A DNA stretch of 64,000 nucleotides from Cephalotus follicularis (taxonomy: Eukaryota; Streptophyta; Magnoliopsida; Oxalidales; Cephalotaceae): assembly GCA_001972305.1 (NCBI GenBank), contig BDDD01002684.1:310001-374000 (forward strand). The letters are read 5' to 3'. A model generated the notes under the pieces. It saw nothing but the letters and a program-made list of their open reading frames with translations. It did not search any database and was not told the origin of the DNA. Of this stretch, positions 33,970 through 46,500 are shown in pieces. Both the position numbers and the translations under genes were made by a program. Numbering within the stretch: the stretch's first letter is position 1; every line of letters begins with the position of its first letter.

Positions 33970-35283
33970 TGTACCACCCCCGAACGGCGGGAGTCCTTAC
34001 CGGTTCATAGTCCGAAACTAAACATAACCTATCATGAAACATGGCTCAATTTTATTATTTTTATCAAAATGTTAACTCATCTTTTATTCAATTTGCGTGA
34101 TGGTCATAACATAACATTTATAATCTAAGACGTAGTCTAAAAACTTTATTCATAAACTGAAAACTTAAACATAAACCAAAACTGAAACATAATCCAAAGT
34201 CATAAACTGAAAGGCATAATATTGTTCAAATAGGGGTTCTACATTGACCATAAAATAACTAAGCATAAACGGTTCCATCTCCTAAGTGGTCCTTATCATA
34301 GGTGACATCTCGCTCATCACACATTGCCCGGATGCTGTCCCAGAATACCTGCCGCATGGGAAAAAAAAAGCAGCTGAGCAAACCTCAGTACGGATATAGA
34401 ATCATAAAACATAAAACGATAATTTAAAAGATAGAAAATACATGAATCTTCAAATATCATATACCTTATGCATAAAATAATTTAACATTATTTTCAAAAG
34501 TGAAGGTAAGTAGTCATACAATCAATTCAAAACGAATATCAAATTTTCAAAGCGTTATTCAATTTCAAAACATAATCCAAGTTCAAAATCCCAAAAAATA
34601 TTCAAAACGAAAAACAAACAGAGACTTATCCGATTCCATAATCTCATCTCAGAGATCCAAAGCGCATACACATGCGTAACTACAAGGGGTTTGCAAGGCC
34701 CACATGCCAAACGGAAGGACGTGTACGGCACTACACAATCAATCCCCATAATCCATATCCTTAACATAACATATAACTAAGTCGACCCATACGCCTCTAT
34801 CACACATATCGGATCCATAAGTCCACCTCATGGGACTTATTCATAACATAGAGAGACGCCGTAGTCAAATCACACTGCTACGGAAGTGTCATGTCCCCGT
34901 ACCAGGCCTACGACATGCCTATGGTACCTCCATAGGTAGGAAATATCTCTGTGTATATCCTCATTTCAAAAACATTGCTTTATTTCTAAAAATAATTTAA
35001 AAACGTAAACACATTTGCTAAAAATTTTCTGGACATAGCAAAAATCATTACATAGCATCAACTCATTTATTTTCCACTGTAAAGAGATGATCGTATCATA
35101 TTTATTAAAATGTCATAGCATAAAGTTAAGAACATTAAATTCGCAAAATGTCAACTGACTTTTATTTTCAAAATCGTATCGAATCATAGAACATAGCCAA
35201 GTTCATAAAACATAAGGAATCACACTTGAATTCATTTCATTAAAACCGTAGGAAGAAACCAAGAACGAATAATTGGTACGTTA
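33970..35283 (-). mobile_element. 3' LTR of G, first part (R/U5 side)
   Basis: Aligns with 55339-56650 of the 5' LTR. Ends in CGTTA (35279-35283), duplicated at 41680 by the insertion of element I. Confidence 0.9.
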
Positions 35284-36934
35284 TGTAAGACCTCGTGTTA
35301 TATTTTGGAGTACAGCTAATCAAAGAGTTTATTTTTGGGCATGCCAATTTTAATTTGATATGTGACCTTGGTGAATTTTTAAAGCATGCTCTAATAGATT
35401 GCTAGACAAAGATATAAAATTTATTAGGGGCTAAATTATAATATTATTTATGTGTAATTATATGGTTTAAAGACCCAAATTTCCATTTTTATGCATGACC
35501 CAATTTAGTATGTTTTAAGACCAATAATGCTTAAACCATAAGGACCCTTCATAAGATCATGTACTTTTGTTGCTATAGTTCTCTCTTTTACTGTTCTCTT
35601 AGCATAAGATCCCTTCATCATATTGTTTTGCAGTTTCATTCAGCATCAAGAATTAAGATCATATTTATTTACATATATTTACTTGCAGTTATTTTTTGGA
35701 AGTTGAAGTTTAATAGTATAGATTTAATTTATCTTTATCTCCTGGAAATTTCAAGTTCTTAGTAGTTAGTTGGATGTGATATTTTTCATGATAAATGGAT
35801 GTTAGTAAGATGTAACTAAGAGGATCTGCTACTGTTTTTAAGGACAACAAACTGTCTCGAATGTGACAGGATATGTCTTGTTTTACGAGTAGTTTTCGGG
35901 TAATATTGTAACTGTCATAACTTTTTCGTTTCTGATCGGAATTGAGTCAACCAAAGCTCATTTTAAAGGTTTAGATGCCTACTTTTCAATGGTGTTTATA
36001 TCATATCAAGATTTAAATTTTACAGAATGTTATGGCCAATAAACTATGAACTGGTCAGTTTTACCGGTTAGTTTGTTTTTCACATAACTTTTAACTAGAG
36101 TTCGTTTCTTTTGTTTCATAAACTTTTAATGGATAATTATATATGTAATATTATTTTGGATCACATATTTATATTCAGTTTAGTGTTAATAAGTGGTATG
36201 GTTTAATATTTATCGGTCTTGATTGTATTTTCCACGAAGAGCTTTATGAGCATATTGTGTGGGTTGTGCATGCACTGTCCTAGTATATCATTGTGTTATA
36301 TAATTACCATAAACACTCTTCTCTTCTACTTCTATTTTTCAGAAGATGTGATCAGGGGCAGTGTCTATGAGGCATCTCTGGCACTGTTGCCTGGTATTCT
36401 TCTCGGGAGTGACTGTTTTGATACTGCTTTTATTTCTCTACAGACGAGCAGCTACTTTTTGGACAATTTTATCATATTCTATACCTTTAATCGTTTTGTG
36501 CTATAAGAGGAAGTCTGCAGATATTGAGATGTGGTTATTATAATTATGATACTTCTCTCATTTTCTCTATGTGCAGCAGTGAGGCTTCCCTTGATTTTAT
36601 ACATCTGTTGTGGGTCTGGATAAAAGTACACCATAATAACAGTTCGTTCAAAAGAAGTATATTTTCTTTCTTATATGTTATGCGTATTTTGATACAAGGG
36701 TTGGAAGTCTATATATATTAATTGGTTCTATGGCAGTATCCCTATATTGTTTTTGCACGTTAAATATTAATTGGCCAGTTAGTTAATAATGGTTTAGAAA
36801 AAAAAATTCGTCTCCGTAACGGCTCGTTTCGGTGTAGGTGGACATTGTGTTTTCTTATATACAACAATTCGTATAGTGAGATAAAGATAACGTTATTTGG
36901 TGGGATTCTAATATTGAGGAAATGGGTCGTTACA
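35284..36934 (+). mobile_element. 5' LTR of element I (1.65 kb)
   Basis: Compared with the 3' LTR it lacks two blocks: about 197 bases at 38789-38985, replaced by a 21-base filler at about 35544-35565, and 1325 bases at 40017-41341. Elsewhere only scattered substitutions are seen. Confidence 0.9.
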
Positions 36935-36937
36935 GTT

Positions 36938-36949
36938 TGGTATCAGAGC
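36938..36949 (+). other. Primer binding site for initiator tRNA-Met (element I)
   Basis: TGGTATCAGAGC, three bases after the LTR terminus. Confidence 0.95.
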
Positions 36950-38505
36950 GTAGGTTTGTGATTCGTCGGTTTGACAATTGTGCATATGGTGTATGTGATG
37001 AACACGTGTTGGCAGTGCTATCAGACTTTACTAGGATTTGTAATGCTTCCTATGCATCCATGCTGAGTAAGTATATCCTAGACTTCTTCTTTTAATCTGG
37101 CATATTATTGTTTGGTGATTCGGAGCTTTAAGAAGCAAGTAAGCGATAATGGTGTACAGTAAACCAGGTATGTGACATTGTGAATTTGTTATGATATGAT
37201 TTTGTTCAGATATTGACACGTGTGATGAGTAATGTGATGAGACAGGCTATGTGATATGAGTATCACTTGGTCGATGGTGAGTGTACGTATGATGCACAAC
37301 TCTCCTTAGCATGCCCATTGGTCTATGATGGGGTGTATGTGGGAACTGCCCCCGGGTTCCATACCTGGATCTGTAGTATACTATTGTCTATGATGGTATG
37401 CTGAGTGTGAGTGCAGCAGATGCTTCGCCCCTCATCCATTTGACCGTGTTGACTATGTGATTCTGATGAGGGTAGATCCGTGTGGTACATGACGTCCCCT
37501 CGGTCGAGGTTGTGATACATGATTTCCGACGAGGGCAGATCCGTGAAATAACGACGTCCCCTCGACCGAGGTTCAGATATATGGTTCCGACGAGGGCAAA
37601 TCCGTGAAATAACGACATCCCCTCGGTCGAGGTTCAGATATGTGTTTCTGACGAGGGCAGATCCATGAAATAACGACGTCCCCTCGGTCGATGTGGTGAT
37701 ACATGATTTCCGATGAGGGCAGATCCGTGAAATAACGACATCACCTCGGTCGATGTGGTGTTACATGATTTTCCGATGAGGGCAGATCCGTGAAATAAAG
37801 ACGTCCACTCGGTCGAGGTTCATATATGTATATCATTGCTGCAGCAGTTGTATTATGAGACATGAGATACTGCACCGGTGCATGAGGATGATGATGAGGA
37901 TGATGATATGAGATATGATGAGCTCATGACATGAGATGAGATGTTATTCAGATGTTTTGTACGTAGGCCCCTCAGGCGAGGGTAGAATGGGTGAGTGCAG
38001 CGCAGTAGGCCCCTCGGGCGAGGGTAGAGGGGGTACTACGTTGAGGATGACAGATCAGTATTGCCATCAGATATGACCAGATAAGAGGGCTGATGTTACT
38101 GCCGATGGGTGATTCCGGCAGGGCTGATATTTCTGCCGATGGATGATTCCGGCAAAAGCGATGTAGTTTACCTGGCTATGCCCATGTCTGGAGCCAGTAA
38201 GTGATCACTTTGATCGCCAACGTGTACTTCCGACTGATTTTATTCTCTATTGCCGATGGAAAATTCCGGTATGGCTTCTATATTGCTATTTTATGTTGCC
38301 TTTATGAAATGACAGTTTTATTAGTGCAGGCAGCTGGGTAGCTGATTTGTTATATACAGCTGGGAGGTTGGTCTGAGTATACAGCTTGTGTGCGAGGATG
38401 GTCAACATGTATGATGGCACAATTATGTGTGGACAACCCGTCAGGCAGCACGGGTGTGTCCTCCATATCGTATCAAACCAGGTACGTAAATTTTGAGGAC
38501 AAAAT
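36950..38505 (+). other. Non-coding internal region of element I, derived in part from an H-family LTR
   Basis: The stretch 37300-37430 matches the complement of 44935-45080 in the H 3' LTR almost base for base (for example GGTCTATGATGGGGTGT and ATACTATTGTCTATGATGG). It then carries a 61-bp tandem array, a duplicated GGCCCCTC-GGCGAGGGTAGA unit (37964-38030) and a duplicated CTGCCGATGG-GATTCCGGCA unit (38095-38160). It ends in TACGTAAATTTTGAGGAC, the conserved sequence that follows pol in related elements. Confidence 0.8.
37466..37828 (+). repeat. 61-bp tandem array, six copies
   Basis: Unit core GAGGGCAGATCCGTGAAATAA followed by CGACGTCCCCTCGGTCGAGG. A single related unit (CCTCAACCGAGGGACC) is present in the H 3' LTR at about 44896, suggesting expansion after capture. 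Confidence 0.9.
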
Positions 38506-38528
38506 TTAAAAAAAAAAGGGGGGGATAT
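38506..38528 (+). other. Polypurine tract (element I)
   Basis: A run of A followed by GGGGGGGATAT immediately before the 3' LTR start TGTAAGACC at 38529. Confidence 0.9.
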
Positions 38529-41500
38529 TGTAAGACCTCGTGTTATATTTTGGAGTGCAGCTAATCAAAGAGTTTATTTTTGGGAATGCCAATTTTAATT
38601 TGATATGTGACCTTGGTGAATTTTTAAAGCATGCTCTAATAAATTGCTAGACTAAGATATAAAATTTATTAGGGACTAAATTATAATATTGTTTATGTGT
38701 AATTATACGGCTTAAAGACCCAAATTTCTATTTTTATGCATGGCCCGATTTAGTATGCTTTAAGACCAATAATGCTTAAACCATAAGGAAAATTTCGGCC
38801 CAAGTCTTGTAATAAAGGCCCAACCATTTCAAGTCCATTTTTCTTCCTTGTGTAGCCGAATCCATGCTTTTCAAAGACCGAAAAAAAAATTTATCATGCA
38901 AGATGCGGCCCAAGGTTGACTTTTCCTTACCATGGCCGAACTTTCCCAATTGAAAATCCAAGAAACACTCTCCTCTTCATGTAGATTTGTTGCTATAGTT
39001 CTCTCTTTTACTGTTCTCTTAGCATAAGATCCCTTCATCATATTGTTTTGCAGTTTCATTTAGCATCAAGAATTAATATCATATTTATTTACATCTATTT
39101 ACTTGCAGTTATTTTTTGGAAGTTGAAGTTTAATAGTATAGATTTAATTTATCTTTATCTCTGGAAATTTCGAGTTCTTAGTAGTTAGTTGGATGTGATA
39201 TTTTGCATGATAAATGGATGTTAGTAAGATGTAACTAAGAGGATCTGCTACTGTTTTTAAGGACAACAAACTATCTCGAATGTGACAGGATATGTCTTGT
39301 TTGACGAGTAGTTTGCGGGTAATATCGTAACTGTCATAACTTTTTCGTTTCTGATCGGAATTGAGTCAATCAAAGCTCATTTTAAAGGTTTAGATGCCTA
39401 ATTTTCAATGGTGTTTATCTCATATCAAGATTGAAATCGTACAGAAAGTTATGGCCAATAAACTATGAACTGGTCAGTTTTGCCGGTTAGTTTGTTTTTC
39501 ACATAACTTTTAACTAGAGTTCGTTTCTTTTGTTTCGTAAACTTTTAATGGATAATTATATATGTAATATTCTTTTGGATCACTTATTTATATTCAGTTT
39601 TGTTTTAATAAGTGGTATGGTTTAATATTTATCCGTCTTGATTGTATTTTCCACGAAGAGCTTTATGAGCATATTGTGTGGGTTGTGCATGCTCTGTCCG
39701 AGTATATCATTGTGTTATATTATTACCATCAACACTCTTCTCTTCTACTTCTATTTTTCTGAAGATGTGATCAGGGCAGTGGCTATGAGGCTTCTCTGGC
39801 ACTGTTGTCTGGTATTCTTCTCGGGAGTGACTGTTTTGATACTGCTTTTATTTCTCTACGGCCGAGCAGCTACTTTTTGGACGATTTTATCATATTCTAT
39901 ACCTTTAATCGTTTTGTGTTATAAGAGGAAGTCTGCAGATATTGAGATGTGGTTATTATAATTATGATACTTCTCTCATTTTCTCTATGTGCAGCAGTGA
40001 GGCTTCCCTTGATTTTCCTCTGCAGTCTTGTTTGATCTGCTGGTGTAGCTAGAATGCTCTATGAGTACAGTTAGTGATGCATCGGTGGTATTATAGTTTG
40101 GTTATGATTCTTCCCTGTCTGTAAGGCTTCCATTGATTTCTCTTTGCTGATATGGCTTCTCTACAGTAATGGCTATTTTTGATATTGCTTCTATTTTGCA
40201 TATATTCTTAGTAATTCTTGAACATTAGTAGATAAGTTCCTTCTTCCACATTCTTTTGATAACTGGGACTGCTAGAGATAGTTTGAAGATGTTGATTTGG
40301 AATGAAAGATCAAATGTGTATTGTATTTTGGGAATATATTTCAGTCTTGATCCAAATTTTGTATCTATCATGCTTGTAACCGAAATTATTTTAGTGGAAC
40401 CTCAGGGGTGATTGAGGAAGTGGATGTAGGCATATTATATGCCGAACCACTATAAAATTCTCTGTCTGCTTTACTATCTTTTCTTTTATTTTGCTGCTTG
40501 ACACAGTGATGATATCTATTTGACTTTTAAAGGAATATTATAACGAGGATGATATCTATATGATAGATTACTCTAAAATGAACTGCCGATTCCTCCTTCG
40601 GGAGTGTGGATATTGAAATTGTATTATTCTTGACAGGTATAAATTTGGGAAATGTCTATTTTTAGGGGGAATACTTGCAGTTTTTATGCAGAATTTTAAC
40701 CTTATTTAATGATCAATTAATTAAGGACTCGTCAGAAAAGGGTAATTAGAAATGGGACGGGTCGTTTCAGGAACCACATCAAGTTCAACAATCAACTTTC
40801 ACATCGAAACATCTTCCTTAGCGACATATGAGGCTGCAACATATTCCGCTCCCGTAGTGGAGTCAGCAATAGTCTCCTACTTGGAACTCCTCCAGCTCAC
40901 AGCACCGCCGTTCAGGATGAAAACATATCCAGAAACGGACTTGTGATCATCTTGATCACTGTTGAAACTATAGTCTATAAAGCCCTCTAATCTCAACTCA
41001 CTATCTCCTCCATAGACCAATAAGGTATCTTGAGTCCTTCTGAGGTATTTACGAACCCCTTTGACTACTTCCCAGTGTTTATTAAATAGGAAAGTTAAGT
41101 AAAAATGGAAATGATAAAATTATGGAGGTTAAGTACGGAATAAGTTGTAAATATTGCGGTTATGGATGTATGCTTATAAATATTATGCCATTAAGAGTAA
41201 AGACTTGAATATAAGGTCAAGAATAATATAAATGATCTAAGGGATAATAACAATAGTCTAATTGACAGTTAACGGTGCTACTTTTTATCAGAGTTATATA
41301 TTCAGTGTTCTGGCAAACTATGCATTTGGAGTTTTATGATAATACATCTGTTGTGGGTCTGGATAAAAGTACACCATAATAACAGTTCGTTCAAAAGAAG
41401 TATATTTTCTTTCTTATATGTTATGCGTATTTTGATGTAAGGGTTGGAAGTCTATATATATTAATGGGTTCTATGGCAATATCCCTATATTGTTTTCGCA

Positions 41501-41679
41501 CCTTAAATATTAATTGGCCAGTTAGTTAATAATGGTTTACAAAAAAAATTTCCGTCTACGTAACGACTCATTTCGGTGTAGGTGGACATTGTGTTTTCTT
41601 ATATACAACAATTCGTACAGTGAGATAATAGATAACGTTATTTGGTGGGATTCTAATATTGAGGAAACGGGTCGTTACA
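38529..41679 (+). mobile_element. 3' LTR of element I (3.15 kb) with an extra 1.3-kb composite block
   Basis: Includes the 1325-base block 40017-41341 absent from the 5' LTR. That block contains a copia LTR motif (GTGGATGTAGGC / GCCGAACCAC, about 40420-40455), an H-family LTR end (40580-40770, ending GACGGGTCGTTTCA) and a copia RNase H fragment. The rest matches the 5' LTR. Confidence 0.88.
40772..41085 (-). pseudogene. Ty1/copia RNase H fragment inside the I 3' LTR
   Basis: The minus strand reads GVRKYLRRTQDTLLVYGG, then GFIDYSFNSDQDDHKSVSGYV, GGAVSWRSS and TTGAEYVAA. This is the RNase H order of Ty1/copia pol, with catalytic-position residues in the SD-D and EY blocks. It has two internal stop codons. 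RT and integrase are absent. It is antisense to the host LTR. Confidence 0.88.
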
Positions 41680-41684
41680 CGTTA

Positions 41685-43339
41685 TCCATAAAGTAAAACT
41701 ATCTTTAATTTACTACAGTAAAACCGATAGGAGGGTATCAAGGAACAAAAATCTGTACTTTAATCATAAAAGTGAAACGGGATAGTTCCAATAAAATCAG
41801 ATAGCCAAGAAGCAGAAAATCCGTACATTTCAACAAACATATTCGATTCAGATAAAACCGAATGATAACTAAAACAAAGAATCCATATTTTATTCTCAAA
41901 ACAGAACTGAATTTGTGCTCTAATAAAATCAGTAAGAGTGTATCAAGAAACGAAGATCCGTACCTTAAGCAATCACAACAAAGATAGACGAATTGATCAA
42001 CAATTTTAAAAGTCCCTCGAAGCACAAAAATCTAAAAGATACAATGTCATTCATATAAGGATTCAAAAATCACTTCCAAACATCAAACAGTAATTTAGCA
42101 GTGTCAAAAGCATACTCCAAATCATTACAAAACCAAACGGATAACAAAACTTGAAACCAGAAAATTTACTGGACAGAACCAGCCGACAGTATCAAAATCC
42201 AGTCGACTGTTAAAAGGTGGCAGTCAACTGTATTGCATAGGCAGCCGACTACTCAAACTGGGTTGAATCAAGTCGACTGTGACAGGGGTCAAGTAGAATG
42301 TGCAAGGCAACCAGCCGACTGTTTCTTAAGAAAGTCGACTACACAAGGCGAAACAGCCGACTGTTTAAATGGACAGCCGACTATTCTGCTCGACAGAACA
42401 ACAAAACACAACAGTTTCAATGCAATTTTTCTGTCAAACTTCCAATATTACAATACCAGATGATCATAGCTATATTCATAGGACTTATGTGATATATCCG
42501 TTGTATTTAAAGCATAAAGAACAAGAAATTTATGCCATTAGTGATCATGCTTTTAAGAGAGGCAATTTCAATTCATTGCATGTATATCTATGTGATCAAT
42601 TTTCTGTCAAACACTAATTGCTAGTTTCAAAATCTATTTATTACCATCACAAGTCACTTCAACACTTGCTAACGATATCATAAACAACAGTAGAACATAT
42701 ATGGCAGGAATCAAAATCGAACTATAACAGTTTATGTATACATCATAACAAAACAGGATAACCATATACTAATTGAACCATGATACACAAACCTGATATG
42801 ATGAACAATGGGGGACACAGCAGTTTCTAAATCATGGAGGTTCGGTTCTAGGCACAATGACACAGTAGATGCATAAACGGTGAATGATGGCATACATATA
42901 CAATATGGGAAAGGCAATTTAGGTTATGGTAAGGAAAAAGGAATCCAAAACCTGATGAGATAAGGAAAGAGAGCAAGAATTTCGGGATTGAGGGTGAGAA
43001 TATCAGTTTTGTGAGGGAGAGGGAAGAGAGGAAATAAGGAAAACAAGTCTTTTAACCAAAAATAAAGATTTTGTTTCTTAATAAAACAATTTTGCCAATT
43101 ATAATAATAAAAACTGATTTTAAAATATAAAACAATTAATTTTTATTTTTCCCATAATCCTTATTCCATTAATTTATCAAAAGCCCAAAGATGGTATTAT
43201 TTAGCCTAAGACATAAAAGCCCAAAAATTATAATATCATATAGCCCATAAATTAAAATATGCCAAAATAATATAACACACCAACATAAAATCAAACAAAA
43301 ATCCAAAAATATGCATATAAACAAACGGGTTATTACATC
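41685..43339 (-). mobile_element. 3' LTR of G, second part (U3 side)
   Basis: Aligns with 56650-58307 of the 5' LTR and includes the motif cluster 42180-42400. Terminus GGGTTATTACA at 43339, followed by a polypurine tract on the minus strand (43340-43352). Confidence 0.9.
42180..42400. repeat. CAGTCGACTG cluster, G 3' LTR
   Basis: About ten sites co-linear with the 5' LTR cluster at 57150-57370. Several differ between the two LTRs, for example CAGTCAACTG here for CAGTCGACTG there, and AAGTAGAATG for CAGTCGACTG. Confidence 0.9.
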
Positions 43340-43568
43340 CTTCCCCCCTTAAAAAGATTTCGTCCCGAAATCTTAACATATATCAATCCGATACAAATAG
43401 CAGAAAAGACACACCAAGATGCATAACAGACGATTCAGTTACCACAGAATGAGTTGACTTATCAATCAAAACAACCTCCTCACGGTTACCAAACAAAACA
43501 AAACCAAAACAATACCTGGAGCATTTGCAGCCTGACGCGTCGTTAAGGCGAAAACTCTGCCTCCTACT
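43340..43568 (-). pseudogene. Element G internal remnant: protease start and 3' end
   Basis: On the minus strand it continues gag across H with GRVFALTTRQAANAPG, a typical gag/protease boundary, then about 100 bases without recognisable domain. It ends with the conserved TTTCGGGACGAAATC and the polypurine tract AAGGGGGGAAGGA. The whole of pol between is missing. Confidence 0.75.
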
Positions 43569-46500
43569 AACCCGACCCGTCCCTTTTACCTTTCCCCATC
43601 CGACGAGTCATGCCTTATAAAATACTAACTTCCCAGGAGGTCACCCATTTTAAAATTTCTCTAACTCAAGCACGCTTAACTTTAGTGATTTATATTAACT
43701 TAACCATTAGACCATCTTTATCACTTTAATCATAATTCCAACCTTTATTGACATAACATATTTTCCTCAAAATTCATTATTTAATTTCATTCTTGACCCC
43801 CTTAATCCTATTAACATCATTTCAATACAATTATCATTTCTATACACCTAATCATAGTGATATATCTAGATATTTGTCCATTTTAATAGGGTGAAATTTC
43901 TCCAGAAAAACTGCAAGAGTTCCCCCTAAAAATGGACATTTCCCAAATTTTTCACCTATATAAAAACACAATTTATAATATCCACACTCCCGAAGGAGGA
44001 TTCAGCAGTTCATTCTAAATCTATTCATCACAGGCTTATCAAATTATGCCTGATTTCATCATAATCACTATACTATCATATAATCCTCAAAAGGAAAGCG
44101 CTAACTCAAAAATTACCCTCATAATACCATAATAAGAAAATATATATACAACCCAAAAATATGCCCAATGTATGCATGTGAGTCTGGCTATAAGTGTCAG
44201 TAAAAGGTGACGGGCCTGTGGTCTACCTACAAAAATCACTACTCCTGAACTGGTGGATCAGCTGGGTGATCCACCTCAACCTCAACTGAAAAATTTAAAA
44301 CAATAAGAGGGTTAGTCCAAATGACTAGTGAGTGAGAACAAAACATTCCCTGTTGCATCCATAAAAAAAATTGGATGCGCTGAAAGGAATATGCCATGAT
44401 CAAGAATATAAACCCATAGTGGATAGAATCAATAAAAGAAATGAAAGGCTATCATGGCTCCATAAAAGAACGCTCAAACTCATGAATGCAATAACACAGG
44501 AATCAATGGAACAATATCAGTAACCAAATCAATATAGTACCAAGCGATAGGCTAACAATAAAATCAGTACACAAGAATGTCAAGAATTAAAACATGATCA
44601 TCATTGAGAAATCAAGGTATGTGCCCACAACAATAGTATAATATCCAAGAAATACTTGTACACCTGTCATCGTCTCATATCAACGCCAAATCACATGGCG
44701 CAATAACATATCCCCGCCAAATGACATGGCGTCATAATATAACCGCTGCAGCAATAATACTAGGTAAGGTTACAGGATGTGATCATCATCCATCATACAC
44801 CGGTGTAGAGTGCCTACCTCTGCCTCGAACGAGCGGCCGGCATGATCAGTGCACGGACCCAACCATCGTTCGAAAAGAAAACCCGCACGCCCACTCAACC
44901 TCAACCGAGGGACCGCGTGCAATATATATATGAAACAAAATACAGTCCGATAGGAGGGTAATGGAGCAGCTCTGTTGCACTCACACTCGGCATACCATCA
45001 TAGACAATAGTATGCCGCAGATCCAGATATGGAATCCGGGGGCAGTTCCCACATAACACCCCATCATAGACCAATGGGCCTGCTAAGTAGAATTGAGTGT
45101 CGAACATATACCTCTCCTTGGACCGGTAAAAACATATGTGACGTATCACAAAGTGCCAGTATCAGAGTACAAGTAAAACATAATAATCACGATGACACAT
45201 ATATCATGAAGGTGACTTAGTCACCCAGAATCCAAGCCTCATATACAAATCAAGAATCAACTCACATAAGACATAAGGGATTCAAATCCCGATTAAATCA
45301 TATAACACAAACACCACCGGGCACATATCAATAAAAGACTCGAAATAATAAGAAGGGAATGTCCCACTCACTGGTTTATGGAACTGGCTATCGCTGATTA
45401 ACCCCGCGATGCTCCGGATCAGAAACCAAATCCGCGTCTACAAAGTCATTACACACGTAATTCTATAAGTATACTTTCCCATGCTTATATCGTATATTAT
45501 GAACATAATGCACGTGATAGCCACTTAAACTCTTGGCCTTATTCGACTCTTTTCTACTATAACATTTATTAGTTATATTGCGTAACGTGACATGCTTATA
45601 AGAAGGTATAAGTTACTATAACCTTAATTAATCTAATAGGCTCTAATTTTACCAATTCATAACCTCTAACATTTATAAAAATGCTTCCCTTGTAAAACTT
45701 TAAGAAAACCATATAAACTTAATTCTTGCGGCAATATATATATATAACTCAATTTACTAGCTCCTTCTCATATCGAAGACACTTTAACATGAACTAAACA
45801 TTAACCATATGCAAAAATCATCATTTGGGGAACCCGAAATTAAAAGAAGGGTAAATGGGTGACTTTCTCATAAAAACATCTTTAACTCATTACCAAACAC
45901 ATACCTACATTGCAAAGAATTCATTCTTCCATTATCTATCAAATAATATGAAAATTAAAGGGAATGTGAGAGTGTTTAATTTATGTCACAATCTAATACA
46001 CATCCCTCCTAAATTCTAAAAAAAAACAGCCCCTTATTAATCCCCTTTACAGCCCAATTTCATGAACAAGCGTAGCAAGAATTTATATCATCATTTCCTC
46101 AATATCAATTCAACAAGTTAACATACATTTTACAACATCTCAACTTCTCCTCCTCACAATATTCAAACCCGAAATTACAAAAAAAAAAAAACAACCCTCC
46201 AAGTCCAAAAAAAAATCCTGTAATTTAAGTGAAAAGAGGAGGAAAAACCACTAATGTATAACACTTCAATGTACTAACTCCATTCCATGTTAAAAACACT
46301 TAACATCAAAGAAAACCTCAAATTCCTTCTTACCAGAATGACAGCCGAAATAATGAGCAAGAAAAAGAGTAAATTTACTTCTATTCTATTTCCAACACTA
46401 TAAACATAATCATCAACCCACTAACTCCCAATTATAACATTAAAACAAAAAGTTATTTTAGCCCTTCTTCCTTCTTTATTGAACCCGTAATTTAATGGGA

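Larger units (their letters stand above)
35284..41679 (+). mobile_element. Element I: non-coding (LARD-like) LTR retrotransposon in the G 3' LTR
   Basis: Target-site duplication CGTTA at 35279-35283 and 41680-41684. 5' LTR 35284-36934, primer site 36938-36949, internal 36950-38505, polypurine tract, 3' LTR 38529-41679. Both LTRs start TGTAAGACCTCG and end GGGTCGTTACA. No gag or pol frame exists in the 1.6-kb internal region, so it must have depended on proteins of another element. The two LTRs differ in length (1651 and 3151 bp). Confidence 0.92.

Noticed and set aside
36219..36543. Hydrophobic open frame repeated at 39638-39961 (possible membrane protein)
   Set aside because: The two copies are the two LTRs of element I. 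The first is shifted in frame by a single-base difference, which argues against coding.
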